From assembly GCA_010909165.1 (NCBI GenBank), contig VJWM01000107.1, positions 992,001 through 1,056,000 on the forward strand: a DNA stretch of 64,000 nucleotides. The letters are read 5' to 3'. The notes under the pieces are model-generated. The model worked only from the letters and a program-made list of their open reading frames with translations, was not told where the DNA came from and searched no databases. The translations under genes were made by a program, and so were the position numbers. This document shows, piece after piece, positions 55,116 through 64,000 of this stretch. The DNA is from Anthoceros angustus (taxonomy: Eukaryota; Streptophyta; Anthocerotopsida; Anthocerotales; Anthocerotaceae). How positions within the stretch are numbered: the stretch's first letter is position 1; each line of letters starts with the position of its first letter.

Positions 55116-55457
55116 GGATCTACATATGTTTATCAAAATGAAGAAGCCGATGATTCAAGTGACTGCAAATTTTGCCTTGATAAACTTGAGGTGGGCCAAG
55201 AGATTACTAAAATAAACATATGTGCTCATTTGTATCACAAAAATGTTTGATCCATGGTTGCATATGTGTGGCGTGACGACATGCCCACTATATGTAGACG
55301 TGAAGTATACTTTAGAGAAGAGAATACAAATAGTGGTTTATCATCTCAAGACCGGTTTACCCTGGTTTTCACCTAACCTCATGCCCCGCCTCATGGCCTT
55401 GTTGTTCCATGTTTTAGCATCCTTGGCTAATCGTAGTTGTCATGCACAACATTAGTT
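55116..55457 (+). pseudogene. RING-H2 gene 1, unit 4 copy
   Basis: It has the same structure as 33413-33787. The first cysteine patch reads AGTGACTGCAAATTTTGCC and the shared one-base loss at GTTTGATCC is present. The PRLMALL tail is recognisable. Confidence 0.6.
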
Positions 55458-55950
55458 GTAGTTTTGTTAGGATTTAGGATTATCGTTGTTTTCTTTCCAC
55501 AAAAATCATTCAATTTTTTTAACAATATGCTTTTCAAAAGAATATCCGCCTTTAAATCATTATGTGAGATGTACGTGTTCTTCAAACATATCTTGAAAGA
55601 GTTCACATGGGCGAAATCCAAGGACAAAATAAAAATGACACATGGGCCAAATCAAGTACAAAATAAAAACCGAAACATGATCGAAATCCAAGGACAAAAT
55701 AGAAAATGACAGCCTAAATAAACAAAAGTAGGTCAAATTTTAGATGTACAAAATCCAAGGTCATTATCAAAATGATGGCCTATATATGAAGGTATATGCT
55801 TCTTTCACATACTTTAGAAAAGAGGGTATTTTCATAACCTTTTGAAGAGGTTTTTCTCATAACATTTACTATTCTTCGTGCATTACGGTTATACTAGCCT
55901 ACATAACATTCAGAATATTGTTAGAAATCATGAACACGTCTTCAATTTAC

Positions 55951-56444
55951 AATGTATCTACAAATGTTTATCAAAATGAAGAAGCGATGATTCAAGTGAC
56001 TTGTCTTTTTGCCTTGATAGTCTTGAGGTGGGCCAGGATTACTAAAATAAATATATGCTCATTTGTATCATAAAAATGTTTAGATCCATGGTTACATATG
56101 TGCGGGCGTAGACATGCCCATTATGTAGACGTGAAATACACTTTAGAGAAGAGATTAGAAAAAGGTTTACCATCTCAAGACGAAAGTCATCTTCCACATC
56201 AATTTCGAATGACCTCATTTCCATCCAAGAGGACATTCAAATGATAAGAGATATTGTGAGGGAGAGTAGAGATGGATATAATGTCGCAGCGGATTGAACA
56301 AAGCTTCCGACAAGATGGAGAAAATGCAATCCAAAGTAACGTAAGATGAAAGGCTTTTCTTGTATGTTGAATTGCAATGGTGTCTTGCTATATATGAACA
56401 GGCATCCGGATCAAGTAGCTTTGGCACTATCCTATGGTGGATAG
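55951..56444 (+). pseudogene. RING-H2 gene 2, unit 4 copy
   Basis: The first cysteine patch differs (TGTCTTTTTGCC). C-P-L-C is present near 56114. The C-terminal frame from 56360 reads YVELQWCLAIYEQ, then is shifted by loss of two bases at GAACAGGCATCC, so HPDQVALALSYGG is in another frame. Confidence 0.6.
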
Positions 56445-57058
56445 GGCCATCCCATCTAGTGAGTACACACACCTATTATAGATGGAGCCACCCTTTCCAA
56501 CGAGTACACCTAGATGATTTAGATCATCTCATTTATATTGAGAAGAAAGTATTAAATAATCATTTGAATTAATTTTGATTATTTTAGTTATTTATTTAAT
56601 AATTATCATATAACTATCTTCTATTTTTGTATAGATAAGTCATTTTTCTGATTAAATTTACATGAATATTTATGGGTTTTCAAAACAATTCTGGTTTTGT
56701 TGAAAATATACATAAAAAATAGGACAAAGCCCTCCAAAGAGACCTTCACATGTGAGACAATATGACCCTCCAGCAAAGACAAGTGGACAATGTTGAATAA
56801 GAACACCTACACACGAACCTAAAACACCGACTACCTCCGAACTCCCAATCCACTCAAAGCTTGAGACTCATAAGTAAACCTCAAACGACACCATCCAACC
56901 AGCCAAGCTGATAACATGGCCAATGTAGGATCAAAAAGCTCCAAATCATACACGATACATGAGCCGCCCAAAGCGCCACCTAACGCTTGAATGTGCTTGG
57001 ATGAGGATGACACGTATTCACCTCACCAAAGCACATTGATAAGAGCGCTCCCAAAATC

Positions 57059-57301
57059 CAAAGAACGTAAGAAACCAGCCTATTGTCACTAAACCACTTT
57101 AAAACTCTTAAGAATTGGACCCCAAAGAACGTAAGAAACCAGCCTATTGTCAATAAACCACTTTAAAACTCTTAAGAATTGGACAAGAACGTAAGAAATC
57201 AACCTATCCTCAATAAATCACTCTAAAACTCTTAAGAATTGGACACGAACGTAAGAAACCAGCCTATGGTCAATAAACCACTTTAAAACTCTAAAGAATT
57301 A
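57059..57301 (+). repeat. Four-copy ~64 bp minisatellite, unit 4/5 junction
   Basis: The same four-copy array as in the other units. Confidence 0.95.
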
Positions 57302-57303
57302 GT

Positions 57304-58217
57304 GACGCAATGTTTTTGTGGACGAACTCGGATGGATGATCACGGACCTTGTTAGAAGACTCGAGCCTAAGAAGTTCAACATCGCAACAATAGTGTGGGA
57401 TGAGGAAGACCCAAAGAACAATTGCCGGTGCTTGGAAGACTTGGATCTAATGATCAAGCACAAACATGAGGGTATACACTTTGGTGTTGACAAGCCCCAT
57501 GGGAACTACTATTGGGACTATTTCTGGAATTTTTATTCCGGACGGTCGAGGCAGCAAGTTCCTCCTCTGAAGTCGAAAACCTCTAAGGACTCGGTTAGTA
57601 GAGCATTTCATTTCCCAAGAAGCAACCTTCTAAATCAAGAGATCGATTTGTGTGCACGGCTTGTTAGGCAAACAGGAGCCGTGAAGGAAAGCTTAGCGAA
57701 TGATGAGTCGGACAAGCGCCTTAGGTTAGGACATCAAGCCTTTTGCACTTGAATGTGGTGAGGTCCGAGGGTGCCACTTTGTTAGATATACCTATGCACA
57801 TGTGTAACATATAGTTATAGGCAGTACATAGTATGGGAACACATACACACGGGCAGCAAATGTATGAGCTCTTTCTCACTATCATTCCAAAGGATTCCAC
57901 CAACCAGTTTGCCTCAAGCTTGAGGGCTTTATGTGATGCCGTTCACGCAATGTTCGGCTTTGTGTCACGACACGGTGGTAATCCACTACCCGCAAGGGCT
58001 GCAAGGGAACTGCAAGTTGGCTCTTCCTAACCCCATGAGACCAGGAAACGATATATTGGTCGAATCGCACAACCTAGGGCCTTAATAGCTTACCTGCTCA
58101 CACCATGTGAGACTTTCAAGACGCTTTTACACTCTCAATTCATACACATTTCAATTTTTCCCCATCACCGTAGTGGCATACCGGCGGCCATATGGACATG
58201 CATTCACGATGGTAGTT
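57304..58217 (+). repeat. Array unit 5, truncated, with N-terminal two thirds of the unit ORF
   Basis: It follows the unit up to CATATGGACATGCATTCACG and GGTAG, then changes abruptly at ~58217 to the sequence TGTAGACGCATCCG. The frame 57318-57752 (144 codons) contains RRLEPKKFNIATIVWDEEDP, PHGNYYWDYFWNFYS, LCARLVRQTGAVKESLANDE and a stop. No RING genes remain on this side. Confidence 0.9.
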
Positions 58218-58841
58218 GTAGACGCATCCGACTTGGAAACTGCTGGGACGCGCCCTAAGTGTTTTTTTTTGTTTTGGGATCCGTGTGAAATAAGTCGGGT
58301 TGGTAGTAGGCAGGTATTTATAGAAGAAATGCCCTTGGCCTATGGATTCTTTTCTTGTTTTGATTTTTAAGTTAGAAAATAAATGGTCCGGAATTTGGTG
58401 TTCCTTGGCCCATGGACTCGGAATGTTCCTAAAAAGTCTATATATGTGAGATAGGGGGTTTGGAATAATTAGAGTGTGATAGGTCTATAAGTGACGCGCC
58501 AGAGTGAATGAGTGGGGTTGTGGATTGGGATGTGGAAGCAGAGAGGTAACAGAGTAGGGGAACCGGGAAACTTAACCCTAGGAATGATGTAATCCTGCTC
58601 AAACAACGGAGCGCCGACGGAGCGACCGGAGCGCGACGAAGCGGGAGTCGGTCCGGGGCACCGTGATCGCAGGAGGGCGAGGCGCAACGACGGGAAGGAG
58701 CCCAACCCCGTCCGATATCGCGAGGCGCGACGCAGAGGAGGAAGGCGACCGCGCCCTTGCCGAGGAGGTAGGAACCCCGAGACCGACCTCCGTGAAATTC
58801 GCAGAGGTGGCGCTGGTTTGAGACCAGAAGACTGGAGAGGG

Positions 58842-60140
58842 ATGGCGCCCAAGGTCACCACCGAATTGTGCTTGCCCAATGGCCGAACATGGATCATTGG
58901 AAAGTTCGAGCTGAGGGTGAAGGAGTCAAGCCGGGTTTCATGGAAGAGCGGTGGAATTACATGAACTCGGACAGGAGGTGCGCGCCACCGGGACAAAACC
59001 AAAGCGGGGATTTAGAGGCCGCAGGATTGGGACCGGAGTTGGTTAGAAGGGTGTGGCGGGCGGAGGAGGCGGGCGGTTGGTGATGGAGCCGCCCAGAAAA
59101 GAAGCACAAGAGCAGCACCGCCCGTTAAAGCGGGCGACGCGAACCCAACGGGCCGGGTTGACGAGGGATTTGGCTGCTTGATGGGTCCGCCAGTGGCTCC
59201 TATGTTTCGCAGACAAGAAGCGTGATTATTTGTGTCACCACTTGCCGCTTCATGAAGTGGTCAAGGGGCGAAGATCGAGAATTCTCTCGACAAGTTGTGT
59301 GAAGAGAGGTTGAACTTGATTTCCTCCGCCTCGGCCTCTAATCTCACCATTTCGTCCATCTTTATGTTTACGCTAACCGCCCCGCTGAGGTGGAGATTGT
59401 AGCCTCCTCCACATGTGGAAGCCGCTAGGGAGGTGAAATGGAAGGCGGAGGAGCCCAAGGAGGAAAAATCGGATAGCCGGGAGCACAGGCCTGGAGGAGG
59501 AGAAGGAAATTCCACCAAAGAAAAGGAGGAAGACCGGGGTGAAAGGCGGCATCAAAAAAGGTGAGAGCGGATGCGCGTCACTGTGTCGAAAAACGGGCGC
59601 TACAGAAAATGAAAGCCAAACGGGCTTGGAGGTGGCGAAGAGGAGGCGCGATCCGAGGACAATTTTGCCGACTGGATGCGATGATGAATCAACGGAGGGT
59701 TTAGGCTGACCTCGGACCCTCCTCAAAGATGGGAAGAGATTTTCAAGGGACTCCACCGCAACAGAGGTGGATGCAACCGAATTGGTGAGGGTGCGCACTG
59801 GGAGGAAAGTTCTCGAGGGATGGCGTCTGGGCCGCCACAACAAGTGGACTTGTGAGCCGACCACGCCGATGATCCGCCCCAAGCGATTTGTTGGATCAAG
59901 CGGCTTTAGCTCACCGCCTGTGCAGGGCGACGGAGGAAGTGGTGAAGGCCAGTTTGACGAAGAGGAGGCCAAGCGCAAGCAATCGGAGGAAGACAAGCGG
60001 AACCTAGAGGAAATAAGGGCCAAGATTCAAGAAGATTTGTGCAGGCCTGTGAGAAGTTGCAAGCCATGACGAGCCAGGAAGCACTCATGGCTCAAATTAA
60101 GGATGCCCAGAGACGAACCAGAGATGCAGGGGAGTTGTTG
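58842..60140 (+). pseudogene. Unrecognised ORF series upstream of the gypsy-3 primer site
   Basis: It begins MAPKVTTELCLPNGRTWIIG, continues KFELRVKESSR, then in shifted frames a basic stretch (PPKKRRKTGVKGGIKKG near 59510-59560, a possible nuclear localisation signal), the frame 59767-60069 with FDEEEAKRKQSEEDKRNLEE and AKIQEDL, and then KLQAMTSQEALMAQIKDAQR (~60050-60115), a likely coiled coil. No enzyme motif. It could be an additional ORF of a Tat-like element or captured host sequence. Confidence 0.45.
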
Positions 60141-60479
60141 CAGCCCAGAGCGTGAAGCGGCCTCGTGGAAAAGGCCCATAAGCTAGCGGAGCGATATAAG
60201 CGGAGCGGATGAGGCACGTGGGCCGTAAAAGACAAAGGGAAGGGGAAGCGGGTAGCAGGACCACGATCGAGTAGCGGAAGGCCTACCGAGGAAGGAAGCA
60301 AGAACCGAGGTAGCCGAAACCTCACCTACCGCGGGTTGTCGAACAACGACGGCCGTGGAGTCCACTACCGCGTAGTCGAAACCGCCACCGACATTGGCGC
60401 AACCAACCCAAGCGTGCGTGGCGGATGCGACGTGGCGCCTCGCGAGGACATAGGCCAGCAACTGTGTAGCCTACGGGAG

Positions 60480-60901
60480 GAGGGGTAAGCTCAAGGGGGT
60501 CCTATATTACGGCACATGGATGAGGAAACTTATGGTCTATATGTGAATGGAGAACGCGTGCTTAACCTCACCGCCCATGTGCGTGTGGAAATAGGAGGGA
60601 TCGTGGCCTACCATCGCAAGTGAGGACCAAGTACTTCTACCATCGCCCGGTGTGGGGGTCCTATTATGCGGAGGCGACTTTGGAGGAGTTGAGCGAGGAG
60701 GAGGTCCAGCTTGGGTGGACGAGGAGCCGAATAATCCTCAAGAATAGGCGGCCGGAAGATGCGAAGCCCAGGTGGTACACCTCAAATTCGACGCCCAGGG
60801 ATGAGGTGGAAGTAGTGTGGGAGAACCCGTCCACCAGCGCGTGGCAAGGAGAGCTCGTGGCGGCAGCAATGGAGGACGAGGCCGACGCCAAGTCGAGGTA
60901 G
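60480..60901 (+). CDS. Unrecognised small ORF with conserved-looking sequence
   Basis: A good frame runs from ~60620 to the stop at 60901 (TKYFYHRPVWGSYYAEATLE, EELSEEEVQLGWTRSRIILK, PRWYTSNSTPRDEVEVVWEN, ending ADAKSR). One base upstream of 60620 is missing; across it the preceding frame reads MDEETYGLYVNGERVLNLTA and HVRVEIGGIVAYHRK, so the reading unit is ~130 residues. No family was recognised. Confidence 0.45.
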
Positions 60902-60959
60902 GGCAGACAGCGAGGGTGAGGTGGTAGCAACCTAAAGATAATTTGGTTAGGATGCTGAC

Positions 60960-61954
60960 CTAGGATCGCCCGACCAGGCCCTTCGCGATAGCCATCTTAG
61001 GACCTAAAATCAGGTGCCCCACCGATGTATAAGAGGGGCGAATTAGGTCCCTCACGATAATTCCCCGGTTGAGATCCCCACGCCTGTGGCTGGTTGGAGA
61101 CGTCCGACACAGAGGCGGTGGTGGCGCAGACGCCCTAGGGGTGGTCGAGAGCTTGCTCGCACTGGGAGGAGGGGTGATAAAGCAATCTTGGCCGACAAAG
61201 GAGGAGGAAACCAAGGGATTGGCGCGGTCCGGAGCTTGCTGTAACGCCTGTGACGCCTGGGGTTCTTTCCTTCACACTTGTCCCGCTAGTTGTGTTCAAT
61301 TGAGAAGTGTTGAGTGGATGGTTGGAAGCCCGGGCAATTGAGGGAGAGAGAGAGAGAGGAGAAGATTGGGTGAAGGAGTGACTAAACAATCAGACGCGAT
61401 GCGAGGTGAGAGGGGTTGAGAAGGGAACTAATTGAGAGGCTAAAGGAGATTTGTGTGAATCCAAAGAAACCAAACCGGTGGAAGGCGCAAGGGGAACAGG
61501 CCTTGTAAAGTTGTGTGAGTGTGGCGCCTTTGTGTGTGTGTGTGAGCGTGAGGATTTGTGGAATTTAGGTCCCTAGGAATCGGTGTGTGTGTGTGTGTGT
61601 GTGGAGCGATCCGTGCGCGCCGTGGACGCCTGCGGGATCCGCGGCCGGCCGAAATAAGTCGCTAGGGTTTGGGTGTGGGACCCACCTCGTGGTCGAAGCA
61701 ACCACGGTGAGAGAGCCACCGCCGTGGAATGAGATTTGGTCGTGGAATAAGAGCCGTGGTAGCTAGACAAGTCGGGGGTAGTGGTTGAGTAGATAGGTAA
61801 GAGGAGTAATAGCAAGTAAGTCTTGACTTAGGTGAAGGTGAGCGATAGAAGTTAGCGCCTCACAAACCATTCACAAACCATTGGGAGCGAATCCTAAGCC
61901 TACAACGACATTGAGGGTGAATGTGGACCTCCATCGGACACAATCCACTCCACA
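60960..61954. other. Non-coding region before gypsy-3 primer site, with simple repeats
   Basis: It contains (GA)n at 61344-61358, a short (GT)n near 61530-61541 and (GT)n at 61583-61602. No supported gene. It ends CCACTCCACA, a plausible LTR 3' terminus. Confidence 0.5.
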
Positions 61955-61955
61955 T

Positions 61956-61972
61956 TTTGGCGCTGTCGGGAA
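61956..61972 (+). other. gypsy-3 candidate primer binding site (tRNA-Asp-like)
   Basis: TTTGGCGCTGTCGGGAA resembles the plant Tat/Athila primer site TTTGGCGCCGTTGCCGGGGA, complementary to the 3' end of tRNA-Asp, with small losses in the CG-rich middle. Confidence 0.6.
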
Positions 61973-62040
61973 TGAAATCACAAGGACGAGGTAGAACTAA
62001 CCATAGCTTAAGTAGAGTCTAGCATTAGATTGATAGATGG

Positions 62041-63000
62041 ATGCCTCGTGGAGACAAGCGATTCGATCCGACCGGGGAAACGCTCGCAAGACGGCAAGCA
62101 ATGGAAAGATTGCAGAGTTACGAGGAGAGCACGGAGATCACACTTGGACGAGGAAGAGGCAGAGTCGGAGAATCGATCTTATCGGATTCGATTCCCAACC
62201 TCGACTATGAAGCGTACAGGCCGTGTACCCGATTCCACCTTGTCTTTTGATCTCGCCCAGTTGCCTAGACCACCGGTCCAACTGGAATGTAGAGGTCCCG
62301 CACGTAGTGGCCGCCAACTACCGCAGCGTTGAAAGTACTACCCCAGAAGGCGGCTGCGATTCGTGCATTACTAAGCAATCTTACCTGTAAGAAAAGAAGG
62401 GCCATGAGGATCCCGACGAGTTTGTCGAGCTTTTGAGCACTGACGCCAACCGTGAGGATGCGATCGTGCCCCACTGCTTTATGGAGTCTTACGCGAGCGG
62501 CGCCAAGTGGTACAAGCGGAGTACATAGCTTCCACACCCCCGCCTACTTTGGGGCCTTGAAGAGAGCTTTTGTGAAAGGTTCAGAGGGGTCGATGTGGAA
62601 GGATATGTCTTGTCCAAACTCGAGGAGGAGAGGAAGAAGGAGACACAGCTTATGTGGAAAGGTTCCACACGGATCGGGCCGGTCCGCACTGAGCTAATGG
62701 CCATTCGCGGTTTGCAAGAGGATTGGGCGCGAGATGGGAAGGCACGTGCCTCCACGAGAAAGATTTGGATCGACAAAAGCCTCGAACTATGAGGAGTCCA
62801 ACGCGAAGAGAAGAAGAACTCGAACAAGGGCGCACGGAAGGACAAAAAGAAATACAAAAAGAAGAAGAAGTACTATTCGCCCTCCTCGATAGCCATGGAG
62901 GAGGAAGAGGCGCTTCATCAAAGCGGGAAGGAAGAGAAGTCCAACCACAAAACGACGAGGGACTCGATGGAGTCGAAAAAAGGGCATGCGAATCCAAATG
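62041..63000 (+). pseudogene. gypsy-3 Gag
   Basis: The start MPRGDKRFDPTGETLARRQA at 62041 opens a 69-codon frame. After frame changes, GHEDPDEFVELL (~62400-62435), ASGAAKWYKRST (~62498-62530), YFGALKRAF (~62546), FRGVDVEGYVLSKLEEERKK (~62582-62640) and ELMAIRGLQEDWARD (~62690-62735) read as a retrotransposon gag capsid, followed by a K/R-rich stretch. It lies 80 bases after the primer site. Confidence 0.7.
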
Positions 63001-63299
63001 GACGGGAGCAAGGCACGCCACACTTAACGCGAGGGTTGCGATTTCGGATGGCATCACTGTGTAACTCCCTTAGCAGCCGAGACCGGATTCGAGGGTGAAG
63101 TGCAAACGAGGACATGGACGGTGGGACTCGAGTCGACACATGGGCGAAAACCCGCAAGAGGAAAAAAGGATGAGTCGCTCCCGGCGTCGTGGGAAGGTTA
63201 TGGATATGATCCGACAAGAATCGAACAGACCCCGTATTTTGGCCACATGACCCACCCACCGCCACCTGTTTCAACGACCGCAACATCTCAAACAGCCAT

Positions 63300-64000
63300 C
63301 ATGCTGCGAAATGACGGTGGGGTTGGCAAGGAGAAACAGAAGCACACAGTGTTCCTTTCAATTTGACGCTATCATGGACCAAAAGTTCATGATAACGCTC
63401 GGACAGCTTCTCGTGGACAATCCTGCACCGCCAAAGAACTGGGGCATTGAAGGCGGCACAACCCAAGAAGAGAGAACCTTTCCACCCCAAGGCCGAAACC
63501 CTTTGTGAATATGGTGGCCATGATGGACTGAGACTGGAGCTATAGAAATTGGGATGTGTAATCAAGAAGGTGCCGCTAGATTCCGGTCGAGTCAACATCA
63601 TGACAGAGGAGACCGCCTAAGCTTGGGTTGAGATAGAACATACATCAAAGGTGTTCCGGACATGTCCAAAATGGCGCCGTAGGGGAGTTGACGGAGTCCT
63701 AACCCATATTGGTACCATTCACTCATGGACTACGTGGTCATTAAACAAAAAGCGCCTGTGGTATGAGGTTCTCATTGACGAACATGGATGTATGGGGCAC
63801 GTTGCACCTTCAAATGGGAGAAGGAAGTGGGATTCAAACCGGACGGGACCCCAAAATTAAGGAGGAAGGATATGTTTGACTTGGAGCAGATAATGAGACA
63901 CCCACAAACGGAGGGATACACCTCAAGATACCTGGGGAGAGGATGAGAAGGAGAAATTCCCATTCGCATATATTTCGTGGTCGATGAAGAGGACGAGAGA
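63300..64000 (+). pseudogene. gypsy-3 protease and linker to reverse transcriptase
   Basis: FDAIMDQKFMITLGQLLVDN (~63364-63420) is followed by VPLDSGRVNIMTEETA (~63570-63620), the protease active-site loop with D-S-G and one residue missing before R/A. The LMDYVVI phrase (~63730-63755) and MYGARCTFKWEKEVGFKPDG (~63790-63850) continue toward RT, which lies beyond the window edge. Confidence 0.65.

Larger units (their letters stand above)
53354..57303 (+). repeat. Array unit 4 (complete)
   Basis: An uninterrupted 3950 bp unit with all parts in the same order as unit 2. Confidence 0.95.
24603..58217 (+). repeat. Head-to-tail array of a ~3.96 kb unit carrying paired RING-H2 genes
   Basis: Unit starts at the word GACGCAATGTTTTTGTGGACG or a variant lie at 31639, 35603, 53354 and 57304. 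The periods are 3964, 3989 (after removing the 13,762 bases of gypsy-1 plus one target copy) and 3950 bases. A left partial unit starts at 24603 and a right partial unit ends at ~58217; both are cut by LTR elements. Order in each full unit: unrecognised ORF (frames L to C), AT-rich spacer, RING-H2 gene 1, ~500 bp spacer, RING-H2 gene 2, AT-rich spacer, 4-copy minisatellite. Many blocks of 50-150 bases are identical between units. Confidence 0.95.
58218..64000 (+). mobile_element. gypsy-3: Ty3/gypsy-type retroelement, 5' portion, continues beyond window
   Basis: It starts with TG at the break of array unit 5 and a TATA-like word (GGTATTTATAGAAG) ~100 bases in, as in an LTR. A primer site resembling the tRNA-Asp site of Tat/Athila-type gypsy elements lies at ~61956, preceded by CACTCCACA, a possible LTR end. 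Gag starts at 62041, protease at ~63570. If the LTR ran from 58218 to 61954 it would be 3.7 kb and would contain ORFs, which is unusual. Alternatively two elements are fused and the true LTR starts later. Confidence 0.55.

Overview
The window is nuclear DNA of a land plant, dominated by transposable elements. The evidence is a pentatricopeptide-repeat (PPR) gene fragment, plant-type Ty1/copia and Ty3/gypsy (chromovirus) retrotransposons primed by initiator-Met tRNA, and plant-style RING finger genes. The PPR wording and the heavy retroelement load would fit a fern or another large-genome non-seed plant, but that is inference. No rRNA, tRNA, CRISPR or bacterial feature was seen.

Layout. 0.4-1.5 kb: broken PPR gene (+). 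1.5-2.9 kb: AT-rich short-period repeats. 3.2-8.8 kb: C/T-rich block with head-to-tail duplications; its minus strand carries charged, coiled-coil-like coding sequence of unknown family. 9.35-9.51 kb: octamer minisatellite. 10.25-11.16 kb: minus-strand gene with coiled coil and C3HC4 RING. 11.6-24.6 kb: a gypsy element (gypsy-2, minus) split by a copia element (copia-1, 13.4-20.2 kb) whose leader holds a 1.2 kb block made almost entirely of C, G and A. 24.6-58.2 kb: a head-to-tail array of a ~3.96 kb unit (about 4.5 units). Each complete unit carries an unrecognised ORF, two RING-H2 genes in the same direction, and a 4-copy minisatellite. The array is interrupted by a 3.3 kb segment (26.0-29.3 kb) that includes a second copy of the coiled-coil/RING region, and by a complete 13.76 kb chromovirus (gypsy-1, 39202-52958, target duplication AATGT). 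That chromovirus is itself interrupted by a 7.0 kb copia element (copia-2, 43692-50708, target duplication AGGAC). 58.2-64 kb: a third gypsy-type element (+) with a tRNA-Asp-like primer site, gag and protease, running off the window.

Order of events, inferred from nesting: the RING unit amplified; gypsy-1, gypsy-2 and gypsy-3 inserted in it; copia-2 landed in the gag gene of gypsy-1 and copia-1 in the pol gene of gypsy-2.

Caution. Nearly every coding region is broken by small indels. When repeat copies are compared, indels recur at the same short patches, often at CAG, CTG, CCGG or CGC words, while flanking blocks are identical. Three independent elements also show the same one-base loss in the Met-tRNA primer site (TGGTATCGAG instead of TGGTATCAGAG). 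This points to a systematic consensus error at methylatable sites, so a frameshift here does not prove a pseudogene. Many blocks are also followed directly by a second, differently damaged copy of 0.1-1.2 kb, which may be real tandem duplication or an assembly effect.
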